Made by a program: the position numbers and the translations under genes | The notes under the pieces: generated by a model | Told to the model about the DNA's origin: nothing | What the model saw: the letters and a program-made list of their open reading frames with translations, nothing else | The model's database searches: none | Assembly (NCBI GenBank): GCA_004009845.1 | Contig: RMBW01000163.1 | Coordinates: 1-43,773 of the forward strand | Length of the DNA stretch: 43,773 nt | Origin: Davidsoniella eucalypti | Lineage: Eukaryota; Ascomycota; Sordariomycetes; Microascales; Ceratocystidaceae | Direction of reading: 5' to 3' | Shown: positions 18,507 through 30,179 of the stretch, piece after piece | How positions within the stretch are numbered: the first letter of the stretch is position 1 | Layout of the letters: each line of letters begins with the position of its first letter

Positions 18507-19415
18507 ATGGCGCCTCATATGGAAAACGGCAATGATGCTGCTTCAATTTCTTCGACAGAGATCACCTCCACTAAGGAGGCGATTGCTCCCTATGGCAAAG
18601 ATGATCTGACTCCTTTACAAGCGCTTTCACAGGGCGCTACCTTACCCGGCATTCCCAAGTTTGTCTCCTTCCGGCAACATCGCACCCATATCTTGGAGCA
18701 CATGGCCGCAGCCTTCCGTATATTCGCCCGCAAAGGCTTCCAGGAGGGCCTTGCTGGCCATATCTCGATACGTGACCCAGAAAACCCACATACGTTCTGG
18801 ACGAACCCTCTCGGCCGGCCTTGGGAGCTTATCAAAGCCAGCGACATGATTCTTGTTGACTATGACGGCAAGGCTATTGGAGGCAATATGACCCGTCCTG
18901 CTAATGCCGCCGGATTTCTCATTCACAGCGCTTTGCACAAGGCTCGCCCAGACGTCATAGCAGCCTGCCATGCGCATACGATCTACGGGAAAGCCTGGGC
19001 ATCATTTGGTCTACCGCTTGAAATGCTCAACCAGGACGCTTGTATATTCTATGGCCCAGCCCAGGCTGTGTACCAGGACTTCGGTGGTGTAGTGTTCAAC
19101 GAAGAAGAGGGCGAAAGACTTGCTACGGCCTTAGGCCCACAGGGAAAGGTTATGATGCTGGCTAACCATGGCTTGTTGACAGTTGGAGGGACAGTCGATG
19201 AGGCTGCTTATTTGTTCACGCTCTTCGAGAAGAGTTGCCAGATCCAACTACTTGCCGAAGCGGCGGCAGCCAATGGATTGAAGAAGCGGATTATAGCTGA
19301 CGATGTTGCTGCTTATACGTATAAGATGACTTCAAGCGCTGAAAGTCTGTACTGCGAGTTCCAGCTTGACTATGAAGTCGAGCTTGAGCTTTCAAATGGT
19401 TCCTTCCGCAATTGA
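18507..19415 (+). CDS. class II aldolase/adducin-domain protein
   Basis: The 302-aa protein starts at the ATG at 18507; the frame extends upstream only through a TTG. The Aldolase_II fold spans about residues 55-270. Zinc-ligand histidines are visible as CHAH (His155, His157) and NHG (His221), and an upstream GLAGHIS segment carries the conserved substrate-loop region. Relatives catalyse zinc-dependent retro-aldol cleavage or epimerisation of sugar phosphates and related acids; many fungal members have no assigned substrate. There is no signal peptide, so it is cytosolic. It converges on the Zn2Cys6 regulator at 19653 and lies beside a transporter, a 2-hydroxyacid dehydrogenase and a permease, which suggests a role in degrading a small hydroxy- or sugar-acid. 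The single uninterrupted exon and intact ligands argue that it is functional. Confidence 0.9.
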   Translation: MAPHMENGNDAASISSTEITSTKEAIAPYGKDDLTPLQALSQGATLPGIPKFVSFRQHRTHILEHMAAAFRIFARKGFQEGLAGHISIRDPENPHTFWTNPLGRPWELIKASDMILVDYDGKAIGGNMTRPANAAGFLIHSALHKARPDVIAACHAHTIYGKAWASFGLPLEMLNQDACIFYGPAQAVYQDFGGVVFNEEEGERLATALGPQGKVMMLANHGLLTVGGTVDEAAYLFTLFEKSCQIQLLAEAAAANGLKKRIIADDVAAYTYKMTSSAESLYCEFQLDYEVELELSNGSFRN

Positions 19416-19652
19416 GAAGGAAAAATGAAGTCACACGGGAGTCTTTTATGGTTTGCTTTTTCTTGTTTTATTCTTGCTTTGATTATCATCTGAGACCCCA
19501 TAATTGAAGAAGCGCTCTCATTAAATTATGATGTAGTATGGTATCTCACGAATATATTTATATACTATTATTTCATGTTGGAAATGGGGAATGTGTGGTA
19601 TGTATGTTTATGAATATATATGCTATGAGATGTAGTAATGTGCTTTCTATAT

Positions 19653-22600
19653 CTACGTAAGAACAAGTGCGATTTTTCTCATACGCACGTATTCCATCCA
19701 AGTCAATAATGGCTGCCCGGATTGCTTTCGATAGTCCCATAATTCCCGTAAGATTTCACATGCTGTATTAAAGTTACCCATGCCACTACTGAGTGAATTT
19801 TCTTCCAGCTTGCGAATGTACCGGGTTTGTAAGTCTTCGTCCATAGCCTCAGCACCAGCAATGAAGCCTGGCCAGACTATGCTGCAGTTGACTAGGGAGA
19901 AGTAACGCTGCTGTTGGTCAAAAGACTCTAGTGAGCTGATTGTTTTCTCGCACCAGTGCTGGAGTATCAGTGGATGGACAGATCTGACTCGACGATAGAA
20001 CAAGATAACAAGTGCTGAGTGGAAGGCATTGATAAGGTGCGGCATGACGTTCCGGTTTGCATTTGTGAGATGCTCTTCGTCGTCGCCTCCTATCCGCGGG
20101 GCTTCTGTGTAGGTCCAATCACAAATTTCTGTTTCTAGCTGTGCACAGGCTTGATTCAAGTCAAACGTCATCGTTGAACCCGGGGTCCCCCTGGTTAACA
20201 TGTTGATTTCATTGGCTAGAAACGTCGTCCGAGATATGAAAGACAGCAACTCGCGAGGGATACCATAGATCTCGACGAAGAAGCTGGGATCGCTTTGATC
20301 GGTTGTGCTGCCTTTGTCGCCGAAAAGAGCGTGTTCAAAGTTGACACCAAAGTCGCCATCTATGTCACGCTCCATGCAAAGACCGTTTGTCCGCATGGAT
20401 GGAAAGAGCATTTGGCTCAATGGAATCGAAAGGGTTCCTTTGGGTTGACGATTAAGAGGATATGCGTAGGTACTTTCCTCAATAACACGAATAAATAGAT
20501 AGATGCTGTGAAGTAGCTTGACCTTTCGGGATTTGGTCGGTTTTGTAATGCCTCGGACGCTGATAAACATCTCAGCACTGAGAAGAAATGAGCGTGCTTC
20601 TTCTTGCTGGCCAGTGACCACCTGAGTGATGGAACAGAGATTAGGATATGGAGTTTATGGGTTGTAGATCACTTGGGATAGTTCTACTTACAGATATCGT
20701 GACCATGGTTAGTATAGCCATAAGAATGTCTTTGTACTTGGCGCTTCTCTCTCCAGTAAACTCTAGCTCGCATGCTTCTTTCAGCTCCTTTTTAGAGTTT
20801 TCATGGCAGATTTTGCCAATGTTGTGCCAGTGTGTGGCAGCATGGCCTTTATTACTTCTGTTATACCAGTTGAAGGCACTTACAGCCAGAATACCGTAGA
20901 AAAGAGATGTATGGGCATGGTTAAGCTTTTGCTCTTTGTACACTGCTAGCTCTGACAGTGCAGCCCGGGCTCTGGGAAAATGCAATACACTCCATGGAGG
21001 TTTGCGTGTGTTGAGTGGCGAAAAGAGCTTGCCCATTTGTGATTGATAGTGCTCCAAAAGAAACTTGAATTGGTCGGTAGTCGTTGAAGATGGCGTCAGA
21101 TTGATGCTAGGACATAAGGGAGTCGACATAGAGAGAGATGGCGAGATGTTTAAGAGACCAGAGCTTGTGTTATTCATCGCTAATGTGGTAGGTATGGCAT
21201 TACTGCTGATACCGACCGAGAAGAAGTCTGATGAGAACGACATGCCAGATAAAAATGAGAGTGCTGTTGGGTCGTTCCAAGAAAATGGAAGATGAGGTGA
21301 TGAGATACACTGGATATCATCGAATGCTGAGAAGGAAGAGGGTGCCAGATTGGCTAATAGTGCTGTGGAATCATGATGGTGGGAGACGTGATGTGATATA
21401 GTATTGGAGTGAGAATCAGCAGAGCCATAATCTGGCAATATAGTGAGCACCTGAGACGTTGCTGGAACTTCTTTGCCGCTTAGATGTTTAGAATGGAAGA
21501 CAGAAAATGGCCCTGTGAGTGAAGGGGAAGCAGGAGAATCTTGCTTGTCACGGTGTTCCGCTTCAAGACTGTTAAGAACCGAATCAAGATCATCAGCCCT
21601 GACTGATTGTATCATTTGATCTGACATCTGTTGTCTCTCCCTTTCTGTTTTATTTGTAAAGGGCGTTAGTTGTTTAGTTGTACTTGTGGTGAAACGGGCT
21701 GTAGATCATTATATTATTTCATATAAAAGCTGAAATAAAATAAAAAGAATTCTAGTGTACTATGGTAACCAGCCATAAGGATTAATTAACAGAAAAGATC
21801 AAGGTGGGTTGGTGTTCTTGATGCTTATGTGTACAAGTTTATATTACTTACCTGTGAATAATACTCGCCGTCCATGGCCACCATCATGGCTTGCTGTGTC
21901 ACCGCCCGGGGCAATGCCGTGATCTCCGTATAGGATAAATCGAATCTTTGCCTCGTACCCAGCACACCCAAGCCCAGATCGTGAGCATTGCGTACAATGA
22001 GGATGAGTTTCATCACATTTGACTTTGCGGGCCCGACATGTAAAGCAGCCGCCGAATGATCGATTCCGTGGGGTTTTTCGTCCGGAATTCTTCCCGGGGG
22101 ATGCTCTTGACTCGGTTGGATTTCCACGTTTGGATACTCGTGTATTAATAGTAGTATTAGTAGACTCAGTAGCAGAAGTAGTAGTGGGCGTAGGGGCAGC
22201 AGCAGCAGTAGCAGTAGCTGCAGCGGTAGTAGATATAGATGTTGAAGCTGAAGCAGAAGTAGTAGTAGTAGTAGTAGTAGTATTACTAATAACAGTGGCA
22301 GTATCACAATTGCTCTTATCGTTGTCCCCATACTTTAACATAGCATCTGGAGGTGCCACCGATGGCAACGGCAGTTCAAGCAGCAAGTCCACAGATGGCT
22401 CTGGCACACGGCACTCCCTTGCAGAGCTTACATCAGCATTGGGGAAGCTGTCCCTGCTACGCTGCCTTCTGCAGCCATTGCCATACCTGGTACCGCCGCT
22501 CGCAGCTGTGCTTGGGAGATAATCCGAGGTCGATGTTGATGCGATGGACATATCGCTCCTCTTAGCATTGCCAAAGCCGGCAGTTGAAGTGACAGCCGAA

Positions 22601-22719
22601 GTGACACTTGAAGTCATAGTGGCAGTGGCAGCTGTACTGCTACCACTATAACTCTTACTGCCGATGTCGCTTGGTGTCGCAGCGTCTGCCGGCCTACTAT
22701 TTCGAGATAGGGTCTGCAT
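19653..22719 (-). CDS. Zn2Cys6 transcription factor, likely cluster regulator
   Basis: I read three exons: 22719-21852, 21644-20692 and 20621-19653, giving about 929 aa. The introns are 207 bp (donor GTAAGT, acceptor ACAG) and 70 bp (donor GTAAGT, acceptor TCAG), and both keep the frame. The N-terminal 220 residues are low-complexity Ser/Thr/Ala encoded by trinucleotide runs. The binuclear zinc cluster has all six cysteines at 225, 228, 235, 242, 245 and 252 with spacing C-x2-C-x6-C-x6-C-x2-C-x6-C. The remaining ~600 residues fit a Fungal_trans_2-type regulatory region. It should be a nuclear DNA-binding activator or repressor. It converges on the aldolase gene and is divergent from the MFS transporter, the usual position of a pathway-specific regulator. 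The start at 22719 is the first ATG in frame, but the poor conservation of this end leaves it uncertain. Confidence 0.87.
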
Positions 22720-23908
22720 CGGTAGTTACTCCCGCCAAAAAGCCTGTTTCCCTGAAAAGGCGCGACTCCGTATTTGGGGGGCTTTCCTTGGGTTTTTCCT
22801 TGATTTTCCTGGATTGGAATGTGTTTCTTGCTGGAATTACCTTTCTTCTTGCCTGTTGGCGATTTGTTCTTGCTGTTTTCTGCCATCAACTTTGACCTTT
22901 TGAGAGCCCCTACCCTATTACACTGGGGAGACTTTCCTGTTCTGGTGTCTCGAGTCTCCAAGACTTCATTCCGGTTCCACTTTTATACGTCCAATCGAAC
23001 CGCGAACCGTTTTTCTTTAGCCCAACTTTACAATTTCAGAGTACTTGCCATTTTTCGTCTAGCTAGTTGTCCTCGGCGAAAACTTCCATTTGCGCATTAG
23101 TGACCATAGCCTAGCCATGGAACCAACCATGTGGAAAATCTGGCCAAAACCTTTGTGTTGAAATAGTTTAGAAATGCGCCAGACAGAGTGGAACGTTCTT
23201 ATCAACCAACGCTCTGGCCATTCACCGTTACGAGTGTAGATATCACTACAATTCCTTGCTTGTCAGTCAGTCCTATCATAGATACAACTGTAATATACCT
23301 GTCTGCCACCAACATGGCATGATCATCACGACTGAGATTTAGATGCGCTGAAATGGTCACTTATCTTACACCCCCACTTCAAATGTGCCATGCTCTATAA
23401 TCCATTTTAATCTATTTGCCAATAAAATACCCATTATAGCCCTTGCATTCTATGTACGTTGCACCGGCTCGTACTTGACATGTCGTGTATGAACTCCTTC
23501 CATCACAGTCTTTATCGGGCATTACACTTTACTTGGTTCATGGTGCCTTTGAACTAGAGTACCTTCGGGCCGGAAATTGGCTTTCTAATCAAGTATATAC
23601 TAGTGGCAATGGCCATATCTGCATTTCCCAATATCGTTATCATAAACTCATTGTGTCGTTGGGAATATACTATACTCGAGAATCAAGGTTTGCATATCTA
23701 TCCACACGGTACTGTGATACTGTGATTCACATCCAGTTTGCTTATCTCTCTCGGGGTTCTATATATATATATATATACATATATATATCATCCTCACTAC
23801 CACCTGCTTTTGTTGTTCATGTTACTCAATATAACACGCATTTCTTTTATTTCCTTGGCACATTCCGTGCCATCTCTTTCCCAAGTCTACAGCTATACTC
23901 GAGAACAA
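22720..23908. promoter_or_regulatory. divergent intergenic region between regulator and transporter
   Basis: About 1.2 kb separate the starts of the minus-strand regulator and the plus-strand transporter, so it must hold both promoters. Several CGG or CCG triplets, the usual half-sites of Zn2Cys6 factors, occur (for example near 22980-23010 and 23464-23570), but no clear paired site could be singled out by eye. A (TA)n run is at about 23760-23788. Frames overlapping 22614-23100 are weak and probably untranslated leader. Confidence 0.5.
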
Positions 23909-25460
23909 ATGCCGTCAACTGATGTGGAAAAACATGTGGCCCAGGAGGCTATTCAAGACAGAAATTCACTGTCCGGGACTGACGCCGCCGAAATTATCCC
24001 CATTAATGTTGAAGCTGAAAGGTCATATGGTATGCCCGACGTCGACCTAAATATATATTGGTAGTGTATGCTAACACATCTGCCCATGATTGATAGTTCG
24101 GAAGTTGGACTTCTGGCTTTTGCCATTCCTATCAGTCATGTATTTCTTCAATGCAGTCGACAGATCCAATCTAGGCAATGCCAAGACCGATGGTATGGAC
24201 ACGGACCTGCATTTCAAAGGAAACGAATATTCTCTCTTGATCTTATTGTTTTACATACCATTTGGATTGCTCGATCTGCCACTCAATCTCCTTACCAAAC
24301 GATTTTCAGCACGTACAGTCCTCCCGTCACTTATGGTGATCTGGGGTGGTATCGCAACGCTACAGACAGCCACCAGTAACTTCGCGGGTCTTCTTGTTCT
24401 ACGTCTGATTCTTGGTGCTTGCGAAGCTGGATTTTTTGCTGGTGTTGTCTTTTACTTCACCCTATTCTACAAGCGGACGGAACTAGGCTTCCGGATTGCC
24501 ATCTTCTTCGCTTCGGCGTTGTTGGCCGCCGCATTCAGTGGTCTGATCTCGTACGGAGTTTTCCAGATCGAGGGAACGGCACTCGAAGGATGGCAGTGGC
24601 TAATGATGATTGAGGGCGTGCTCACCGTGATCATCGGAATCGCTGCTTTCTTTTGGCTTCCTGCTGGTCCTGCCACGGCATGGTTCTTGACCGAAGAAGA
24701 GAAGACTGCGGGTATAGCTCGCGCTCTTCGTGATTCGTCGGACAAGGTCAACACCAAGTTTAGCTGGAACGAGTGTTTCGCGGCCTGGAAGGATGCCAAG
24801 TTTGCGTTGCTGTGCATTTCTTCGTTTTGCTATCCCGTGGCATATGCAACTACTTCGAACTTTCTGCCGCAGATTGTCCAGCGTCTTGGCTACAGTACTG
24901 TGAAGACCAATCTCTGGACCGTGGCGCCAAACGCATGTGGCTTCGTTGTGCTTCTAGCCGTTGCCAAGTCGTCCGACTATCATGCCGAGCGGTGCTTTCA
25001 CCTCGTCTTTGCCCTTGTGCTTTCTCTCATCGGCATGGTTATATTGCTATCGATCGATGTTCTTGAAAACAAGGGGGTTGCCTACTTCTCCATGTTCTTG
25101 ATGGCTTCTGGCGCATACATTCCGTCATGTCTATTCCATACCTGGCATAACAACAACAATATGAATGAGAATAGCCGCGCTGCCACGACGGGCCTTCTAC
25201 TTGGGCTAGGAAACTTTGCAGGCATCATGTCGGCTGCTACGTTCCGCGTCGAATATTCGCCAAAGTACGCCCCTACTCTTATCTTAACTTGCATCTGCAA
25301 CGTTCTAGCTATAATGGGCATTCTTACTGTTGGGTTATGGATGAAGGCGGAAAACCGCCGTCGGAACAAAGCACAGGGAGTTAATCTCGCGGCTCAGGAT
25401 GTCTCTACAGCGGATCTAGCTCTTGGTGAAAAATCGCTGAACTTCAGATACTTCACTTAA
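23909..25460 (+). CDS. MFS transporter, Dal5-like anion:cation symporter family
   Basis: Two exons, 23909-24029 and 24097-25460, encode 494 aa; the 67-bp intron has GTATGC at its donor and GATAG at its acceptor and restores the junction S-Y-V-R-K-L-D. The motif VRKLDFWLLPFLSVMYFFN followed by DRSNLGNAKTDG is the signature first membrane segment of the fungal Dal5/TNA1 (anion:cation symporter) family. About twelve hydrophobic segments follow, with the central cytoplasmic loop around residues 220-260. The family imports organic anions such as allantoate, nicotinate, pantothenate and sugar acids across the plasma membrane; the substrate cannot be read from the sequence. It is divergent from the regulator and converges on the dehydrogenase gene, which supports a shared uptake-and-degradation role. 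Confidence 0.9.
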
Positions 25461-25626
25461 TTCATTACTATGTATGAGTATATATATCTAGGTAGAGTAA
25501 GATAAAGTAGTTCGTTAGCTACAATTAGTCACATGTTGAGACCACGACGTCATCATATTAGATGTAGCCTATCGTTTCATTAAGTTTGATGCATTACTTG
25601 AGTATATATCATGTCGAGACTACCAA

Positions 25627-26646
25627 CTACCTTAGTATATATCCTTTGTAAACTACAGTCAGCTTGCGTGTAGCTTCCTTCTGAAGTAGAGTGCCGTCTA
25701 AGTGCCCAGCAAATGCATCTTGTACCATATTCCGGAGCGTTAGGAGAGTCTGTGCTGTAAACCAAGCAACATGAGCAGTCAGCGTCAGATTGGGGATTGG
25801 CGATTCCCCCTTGGCAAGATCTGGAATCAAAGGTGATGTGCCTGGGCCGGCGGGTTCCTGCTCAAAGACATCAATGCCAGCACCAAAGATAGCCCGTCTA
25901 CGAAGGGCATCAGCCAGCGCAGATTCACAGACAATACCGCCACGGGCAACATTTATCAGCAGAGCCTCCGTCTTCATACAGGCTATCTCTTTAGCAGTGA
26001 TCATGTTGATTGTTGACGCATCTTTGGGGCAGCAGACTACGATAGTTGTCGCCTGCTTTATGACATCGTCAAAGTCAGTGTAGCCTGGGCGAATATCATC
26101 GCAGTTCTTTCGTTCTGCGACCAAGATGTTGCCAAATCCGACACCGCGCGCTAGTTGTTCGATTCTTTTCCCAAGATGGCCATATCCAATGATACCGAGT
26201 GTTTCCTGCCCGCAGCCCAAAGGAGGGCCTTGTTCCCAGCTGTTCATAAGAAGGCCCTTCTGTTGCCACAGGGCTTCTTTTCCGGTAGTTTCGGCGTGAA
26301 TCTGGACAATCTTTCGTCGACATGAAAAGTAGAGAGCCAAGAAGTGTTCTGCCACTGCGCTGACGTTGCTCTGGGAAGTGTTGGTGACAGTAATGCCTGC
26401 CTTGGCAAAGATATCCCGATCTAGAAAGTCGATGCCTGTAGCCGTGATGGCGACACACTCGAGCTTAGGAGCAGTTTCTAGGTGCTTGGCGGTTATCGGA
26501 GTAGTGCTTGCAATGACGAGAGTGGCATCTTTGATACGAGGGCCGATCTGGTCATTATTGCTAGTTTCGTAAAATTGAATGGTATGTGGGAAATCAAATG
26601 AAAGTTCAGGCGTATTTGCAGCCTCAAGAACCACGATGTTATGCAT
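25627..26646 (-). CDS. D-isomer-specific 2-hydroxyacid dehydrogenase
   Basis: This single-exon gene encodes 339 aa. The Rossmann NAD(P)-binding motif is GYGHLG at residues 154-159. The catalytic triad of the family is present: Arg235 in NVARGGIV, Glu264 in DVFEQEP and His292 in AHVAW. The outer substrate domain (about 1-100 and 300-339) surrounds the nucleotide domain, as usual. The enzyme interconverts a 2-keto acid and a D-2-hydroxy acid using NAD(P)H in the cytosol; the exact substrate is not predictable. It converges on the MFS transporter with a 166-bp gap, and its promoter side faces the end of the permease gene. The length and residues are normal and nothing suggests decay. Confidence 0.92.
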   Translation of the reverse strand: MHNIVVLEAANTPELSFDFPHTIQFYETSNNDQIGPRIKDATLVIASTTPITAKHLETAPKLECVAITATGIDFLDRDIFAKAGITVTNTSQSNVSAVAEHFLALYFSCRRKIVQIHAETTGKEALWQQKGLLMNSWEQGPPLGCGQETLGIIGYGHLGKRIEQLARGVGFGNILVAERKNCDDIRPGYTDFDDVIKQATTIVVCCPKDASTINMITAKEIACMKTEALLINVARGGIVCESALADALRRRAIFGAGIDVFEQEPAGPGTSPLIPDLAKGESPIPNLTLTAHVAWFTAQTLLTLRNMVQDAFAGHLDGTLLQKEATRKLTVVYKGYILR

Positions 26647-27185
26647 ATTATAGTCGAATTTATGGAAGAAGTTCTGTAATATGGCCTTTAGAATGAGATG
26701 AATGTAATCTTCAAAATGAAAACAAAGTGAGCTGGTCAGACACCAATACTTGTTTTAGTAGTTTATGGTTAACCAGTTATAGTCAGGCTTTGTTGTTGTG
26801 GAGAAAATATGTAATGGGTGATTTATTAAATGAGGGTCTATGAAGGAAATGTTATAGAGGTGTTATTATATAGAGTCGAGGTAAGTCACGTGATGTACAA
26901 GGCTAGTACACCTACAACATTTGTTGTTCGGCTTATTAAGCCTCGTTTAATTCAAATTAGTGGAGAACAGTGAGATAAATATGGGGTTATTGTGCTGAAT
27001 ACGGAAAGTCATATCAGCAGTTACTACTTTGGCTCAATATGATTTCTCAATACTGTTTGTCATTTATGCTACTTGCCACTATGAACCAACAATAGAAAGC
27101 CTTTCGGATACCTTTGTTATTCGTTAATCAGCGTTTGCTCAGGGAAACAGTCTCGATAGTATCCGCCCATGATATCTTTTACTAT

Positions 27186-28940
27186 TTATTCCTTGGCTTT
27201 TTTCATGTTCTCATTGTATACTTTGCCGGCTTTCATCCACCACAAGAAGATCAGAACAGACAAGCCACCTATTACAACGCAAGTGTAGTTCATGTTTTGC
27301 GCTGTTACGGGCTTCACATAGGGGAATGAGAAAAAAACAATGGCAAAGGTCAGCCATGTCATAGTAACAATGTTGACGAAAAATCCGAGGCCTCTACCCA
27401 TGTGGAAAACGCCCTTGTGCATGTTTCTTCTGCCTGTCAATACATTTGTGGCGATAGGGAACATGTAGGCTATGTTGTTCACAGTCACTGCTGTACCCAG
27501 CAAAGAGTTGAACGCGGTGGACGAGCCCAGGTATAAGCAACCCAGTATGGCGGTGATGCAGGTGACGATGATTTGAGCGTTCATGGGAATTCCAAACTTC
27601 TTCGAAACCTTAGCAAAGCTGCTGGAACATGGAAGCGCCTGGTCACGGGCAAATGCCCAAACAACACGGCTGGTGGAAAGCTGAGACGAGACCATACAAG
27701 GACCTAGAGCAATAAACAGGACGAAAGTCAAGCCAAAAGCACCGCCAACTGACTGTGTAGCCTGGCGAAATAGTTCAGCCAGAGGCAGACCGGTGTTGGT
27801 AGTGCTCAGAGCATCGAAATCTTGAATAGAAAACATCAGGGCAATGAGGTATGTCAGGCCAGTCAGAAAGGCAATGCTTAGAGTGATGGCAATAGCCATG
27901 GGAGCATTTCGTGACGGCTGAGCATGAATGTTAGCTAGACACAAACCAGCGAGAGATAAGGGCTTTCAGCAGTTCAGCTTACGTTGGGCATTTCCTCGGT
28001 AATATGAGTGATACCATCAAGACCACCCAATGAATAGAGAGGATTGACCAAGCCAGTGATGAAGCAGATGACATTGTTCTCCCAGCCAGTGTTGTTGATC
28101 CATGTACGGAAAACAAACTCTGGGGTCCGGTGTGACGGGGCACAAGCAACGACAGTGACCAGAACAACAATCCATCCGATCTGCAGGTAAAACAGCGAGA
28201 AGCGATTCAACGCGGGGATGGCCCGGTTACCAAACATCACGATGCTAGATGTGAGTATGTTTAGGGCCTGGAAAACTAGGAAAGTATGCCATGTCTTGAT
28301 GGCATAGTCCGAATGCCACAAAGCTGCCAGTGCCATCAATATCTGAGCATAAATCAGGTTTGTGGAGGCCGTTGTGAAGATCCCTACATGTTTTGCAAGT
28401 CAGTACATTTACGAAGAGTGCATATTGCAGATAACATTGGATATCTTACATCCAGAAACACTGAACCATCCCGTCAAAAAGGACAACGTTCCGCTATATC
28501 TTGCTGGGGCCACGGCAGCAATCCAATGGTACATGCCACCAGACGTTGGATATGAGGATACAAACTCGGCTAACGATGCGCCTAGGAAACTCTGTAGAAT
28601 CGCCACCAAGATGAAGCCATAAATGACAGCGCCAGGGCCTCCTGCATTGATTTCTGTGATCAATCCCAGGCCAAGTCCAGTCCACGAGATAGTAGTCGTC
28701 GACGCCAATCCAATCAGCGAAAGGGTGCCGAAGTGACGCTTAAGTTCTTGCTGGTGGCCTAAAAGCTTGCAGATAATATAAACATCGTTAGTAACCCTGC
28801 CTAATATGACTACACTTATTATGTCAAAACTCACCCATTTCGGCTAAACGTGCAACATCTGCATCGGTTGGAGTATCTTCCGAAGCAGAGTACACCGCCA
28901 ACTCTTTGGAGGCCCTCTCGGAGATTTCAGCATCCGCCAT
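27186..28940 (-). CDS. amino-acid/choline-type permease (APC superfamily)
   Basis: Four exons read cleanly: 28940-28835, 28758-28450, 28383-27983 and 27917-27186, giving 515 aa. The introns are 76, 66 and 65 bp with donors GTGAGT, GTAAGA and GTAAGC and AG acceptors. The start MADAEISERA precedes a conserved HFGTLSLIGLASTTTISW entry into the first membrane segment. GGPGAVIYG, the SYPTSGGMYHW motif and EEMPNPSRNAP are hallmarks of the fungal GABA/choline permease group (AA_permease_2). About twelve membrane segments are evident. The substrate may be an amino acid, GABA, choline or a related amine; the sequence does not decide. It lies head-to-tail behind the dehydrogenase on the same strand and closes the catabolic block. 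Confidence 0.9.
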
Positions 28941-29660
28941 CTTGGGATGTCTTGTGAAAAAGACGTTGGAAGAGACAGAAAGTGGCCAGCTAAAACGTAA
29001 ATATAGTATGTGAGTGCGTCGCGATACCGCCTATCAATATAAAATGAAAGTCAATCAGAAAGATGAGCAGCTGATCATCCCATGCTGTGGCTATATACTC
29101 TTTTGTACAAAGTCGGCCACTTCACTCGCAGGGTAGCATCACAGGTGTTCGAACAATAACTCCAGTATATACTTTAAAACAACATTCACCACTTTCACTT
29201 TTGATATCTACAGTACTACTAGTCATCAAGACTACGTATACTATCTATAGCGTAGTGTCTAGTTCTCACATTCTATCGTGTCATTCGATACAATGCCTGC
29301 AACCTCCTTATCACTCCAACGACAGCCGGTAAACTTTAGCGGGGTTTGCCTGTGCTCTAATAGAATCTAAGCACTAATCTCTCATTCTACAAAGGCAAGC
29401 TAACGAATCGCTAATATTCCAACAGTCGGAAATCTTGCCGTCACTTAATCTAATTCCGAAAATTCTCAGGCGATGATACGTGTATTCATTTCCTATGGCT
29501 CTACATATACATAGTTTGGAGATAGACCACTATCAACAAAGAATGAAAAAATACGTTCGAACGTACATATCTTATCATCGTAGATGGGTATCTGATACCT
29601 TTCAAGGCACTTCAGCGAGCTAAAATTGTATGGGAGGCACCATGGGCGAAGCGTCACTCA
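28941..29660. other. upstream region of the permease, no other gene
   Basis: About 0.7 kb with no convincing coding sequence, taken to be the permease promoter and leader. A palindromic ACGTTCGAACGT occurs at about 29556. To the right it gives way to transposon relics. Confidence 0.45.
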
Positions 29661-29664
29661 CTAC

Positions 29665-29890
29665 ATTTATTTATTTATTTAACATTTTACGTCTTTATGT
29701 GGATCACGTGGATCCGACCCTAGTGGATCGTTAGACGTCGAGAAACCCTAATGGTCCTCGAAGATCCCCCCATAGTGGAGGTCCGAACTAAAACTAAAAA
29801 AAACAAAACAGAAAAACACAGAAAGCAAAAACAAATTTCGCATGGTGGAAGCAGTGGAGAATACAAGCAGCGCTAACCTGGCTAAACTTG
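29665..29890 (-). mobile_element. LINE-like 3' end, minus orientation
   Basis: Read on the minus strand, the sequence ends GACGTAAAATGTTAAATAAA followed by TAAA repeats, a typical LINE 3' tail with a TAAA-type microsatellite. The tail resembles GACGTTAAATATA at 15994-16034 and 34931-34970. Upstream on the minus strand there is a CCTCCACTATGG word similar to part of the nested SINE-like element at about 16160. No ORF is kept. Confidence 0.5.
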
Positions 29891-30135
29891 TTTCTTCACT
29901 GTCCACCTAGCAGGTTGTTTGAGACACAAAGGAAAAGACCAGAGTGCTCAGGGTGCGAGGGAGATGCTCAAGGAGACAACTATCGCGAGGTCAGTGTCGG
30001 GGGATCGGGAGGAGGTCAAGCAGCATTAAGCTAAACTTTCTTCACAGCCGTCCCCCTGGTGGGTTGTTGGAAAACACAGAGGAAACCCAAAGTGTTTTCA
30101 TTGTGAGGGAGCTACTCAAGGAGAAGCTATCACAA
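29883..30135 (+). repeat. two diverged tandem units with Cys-rich frame
   Basis: A unit beginning GCTAAACTTGTTTCTTCAC (about 29881-29985) is followed by a related one beginning GCTAAACTTTCTTCACAG (about 30029-30135). Both end in GCTCAAGGAGA- or ACTCAAGGAGA-type words. In one frame each unit carries a C-x2-C pair near its end, reminiscent of the zinc knuckles of a LINE ORF1. This is a tentative reading, since stops interrupt the frame. Confidence 0.45.
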
Positions 30136-30179
30136 TTTGTTTTGGCATGATCAAATGAAGTGCAAAGCACAACAAAAGA

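Noticed and set aside
22019..22522. Long plus-strand frame rich in Val/Ala opposite the Zn2Cys6 factor
   Set aside because: It is the antisense reading of trinucleotide runs that encode the Ser/Thr/Ala-rich N-terminus of the regulator; it has no motif of its own.
22614..22961. Minus-strand 115-codon frame upstream of the regulator as an extra first exon
   Set aside because: It is Lys/Asn/Gly-rich without conservation signals, and no clean splice pair joins it to the frame at 22719; a transcript leader is simpler.
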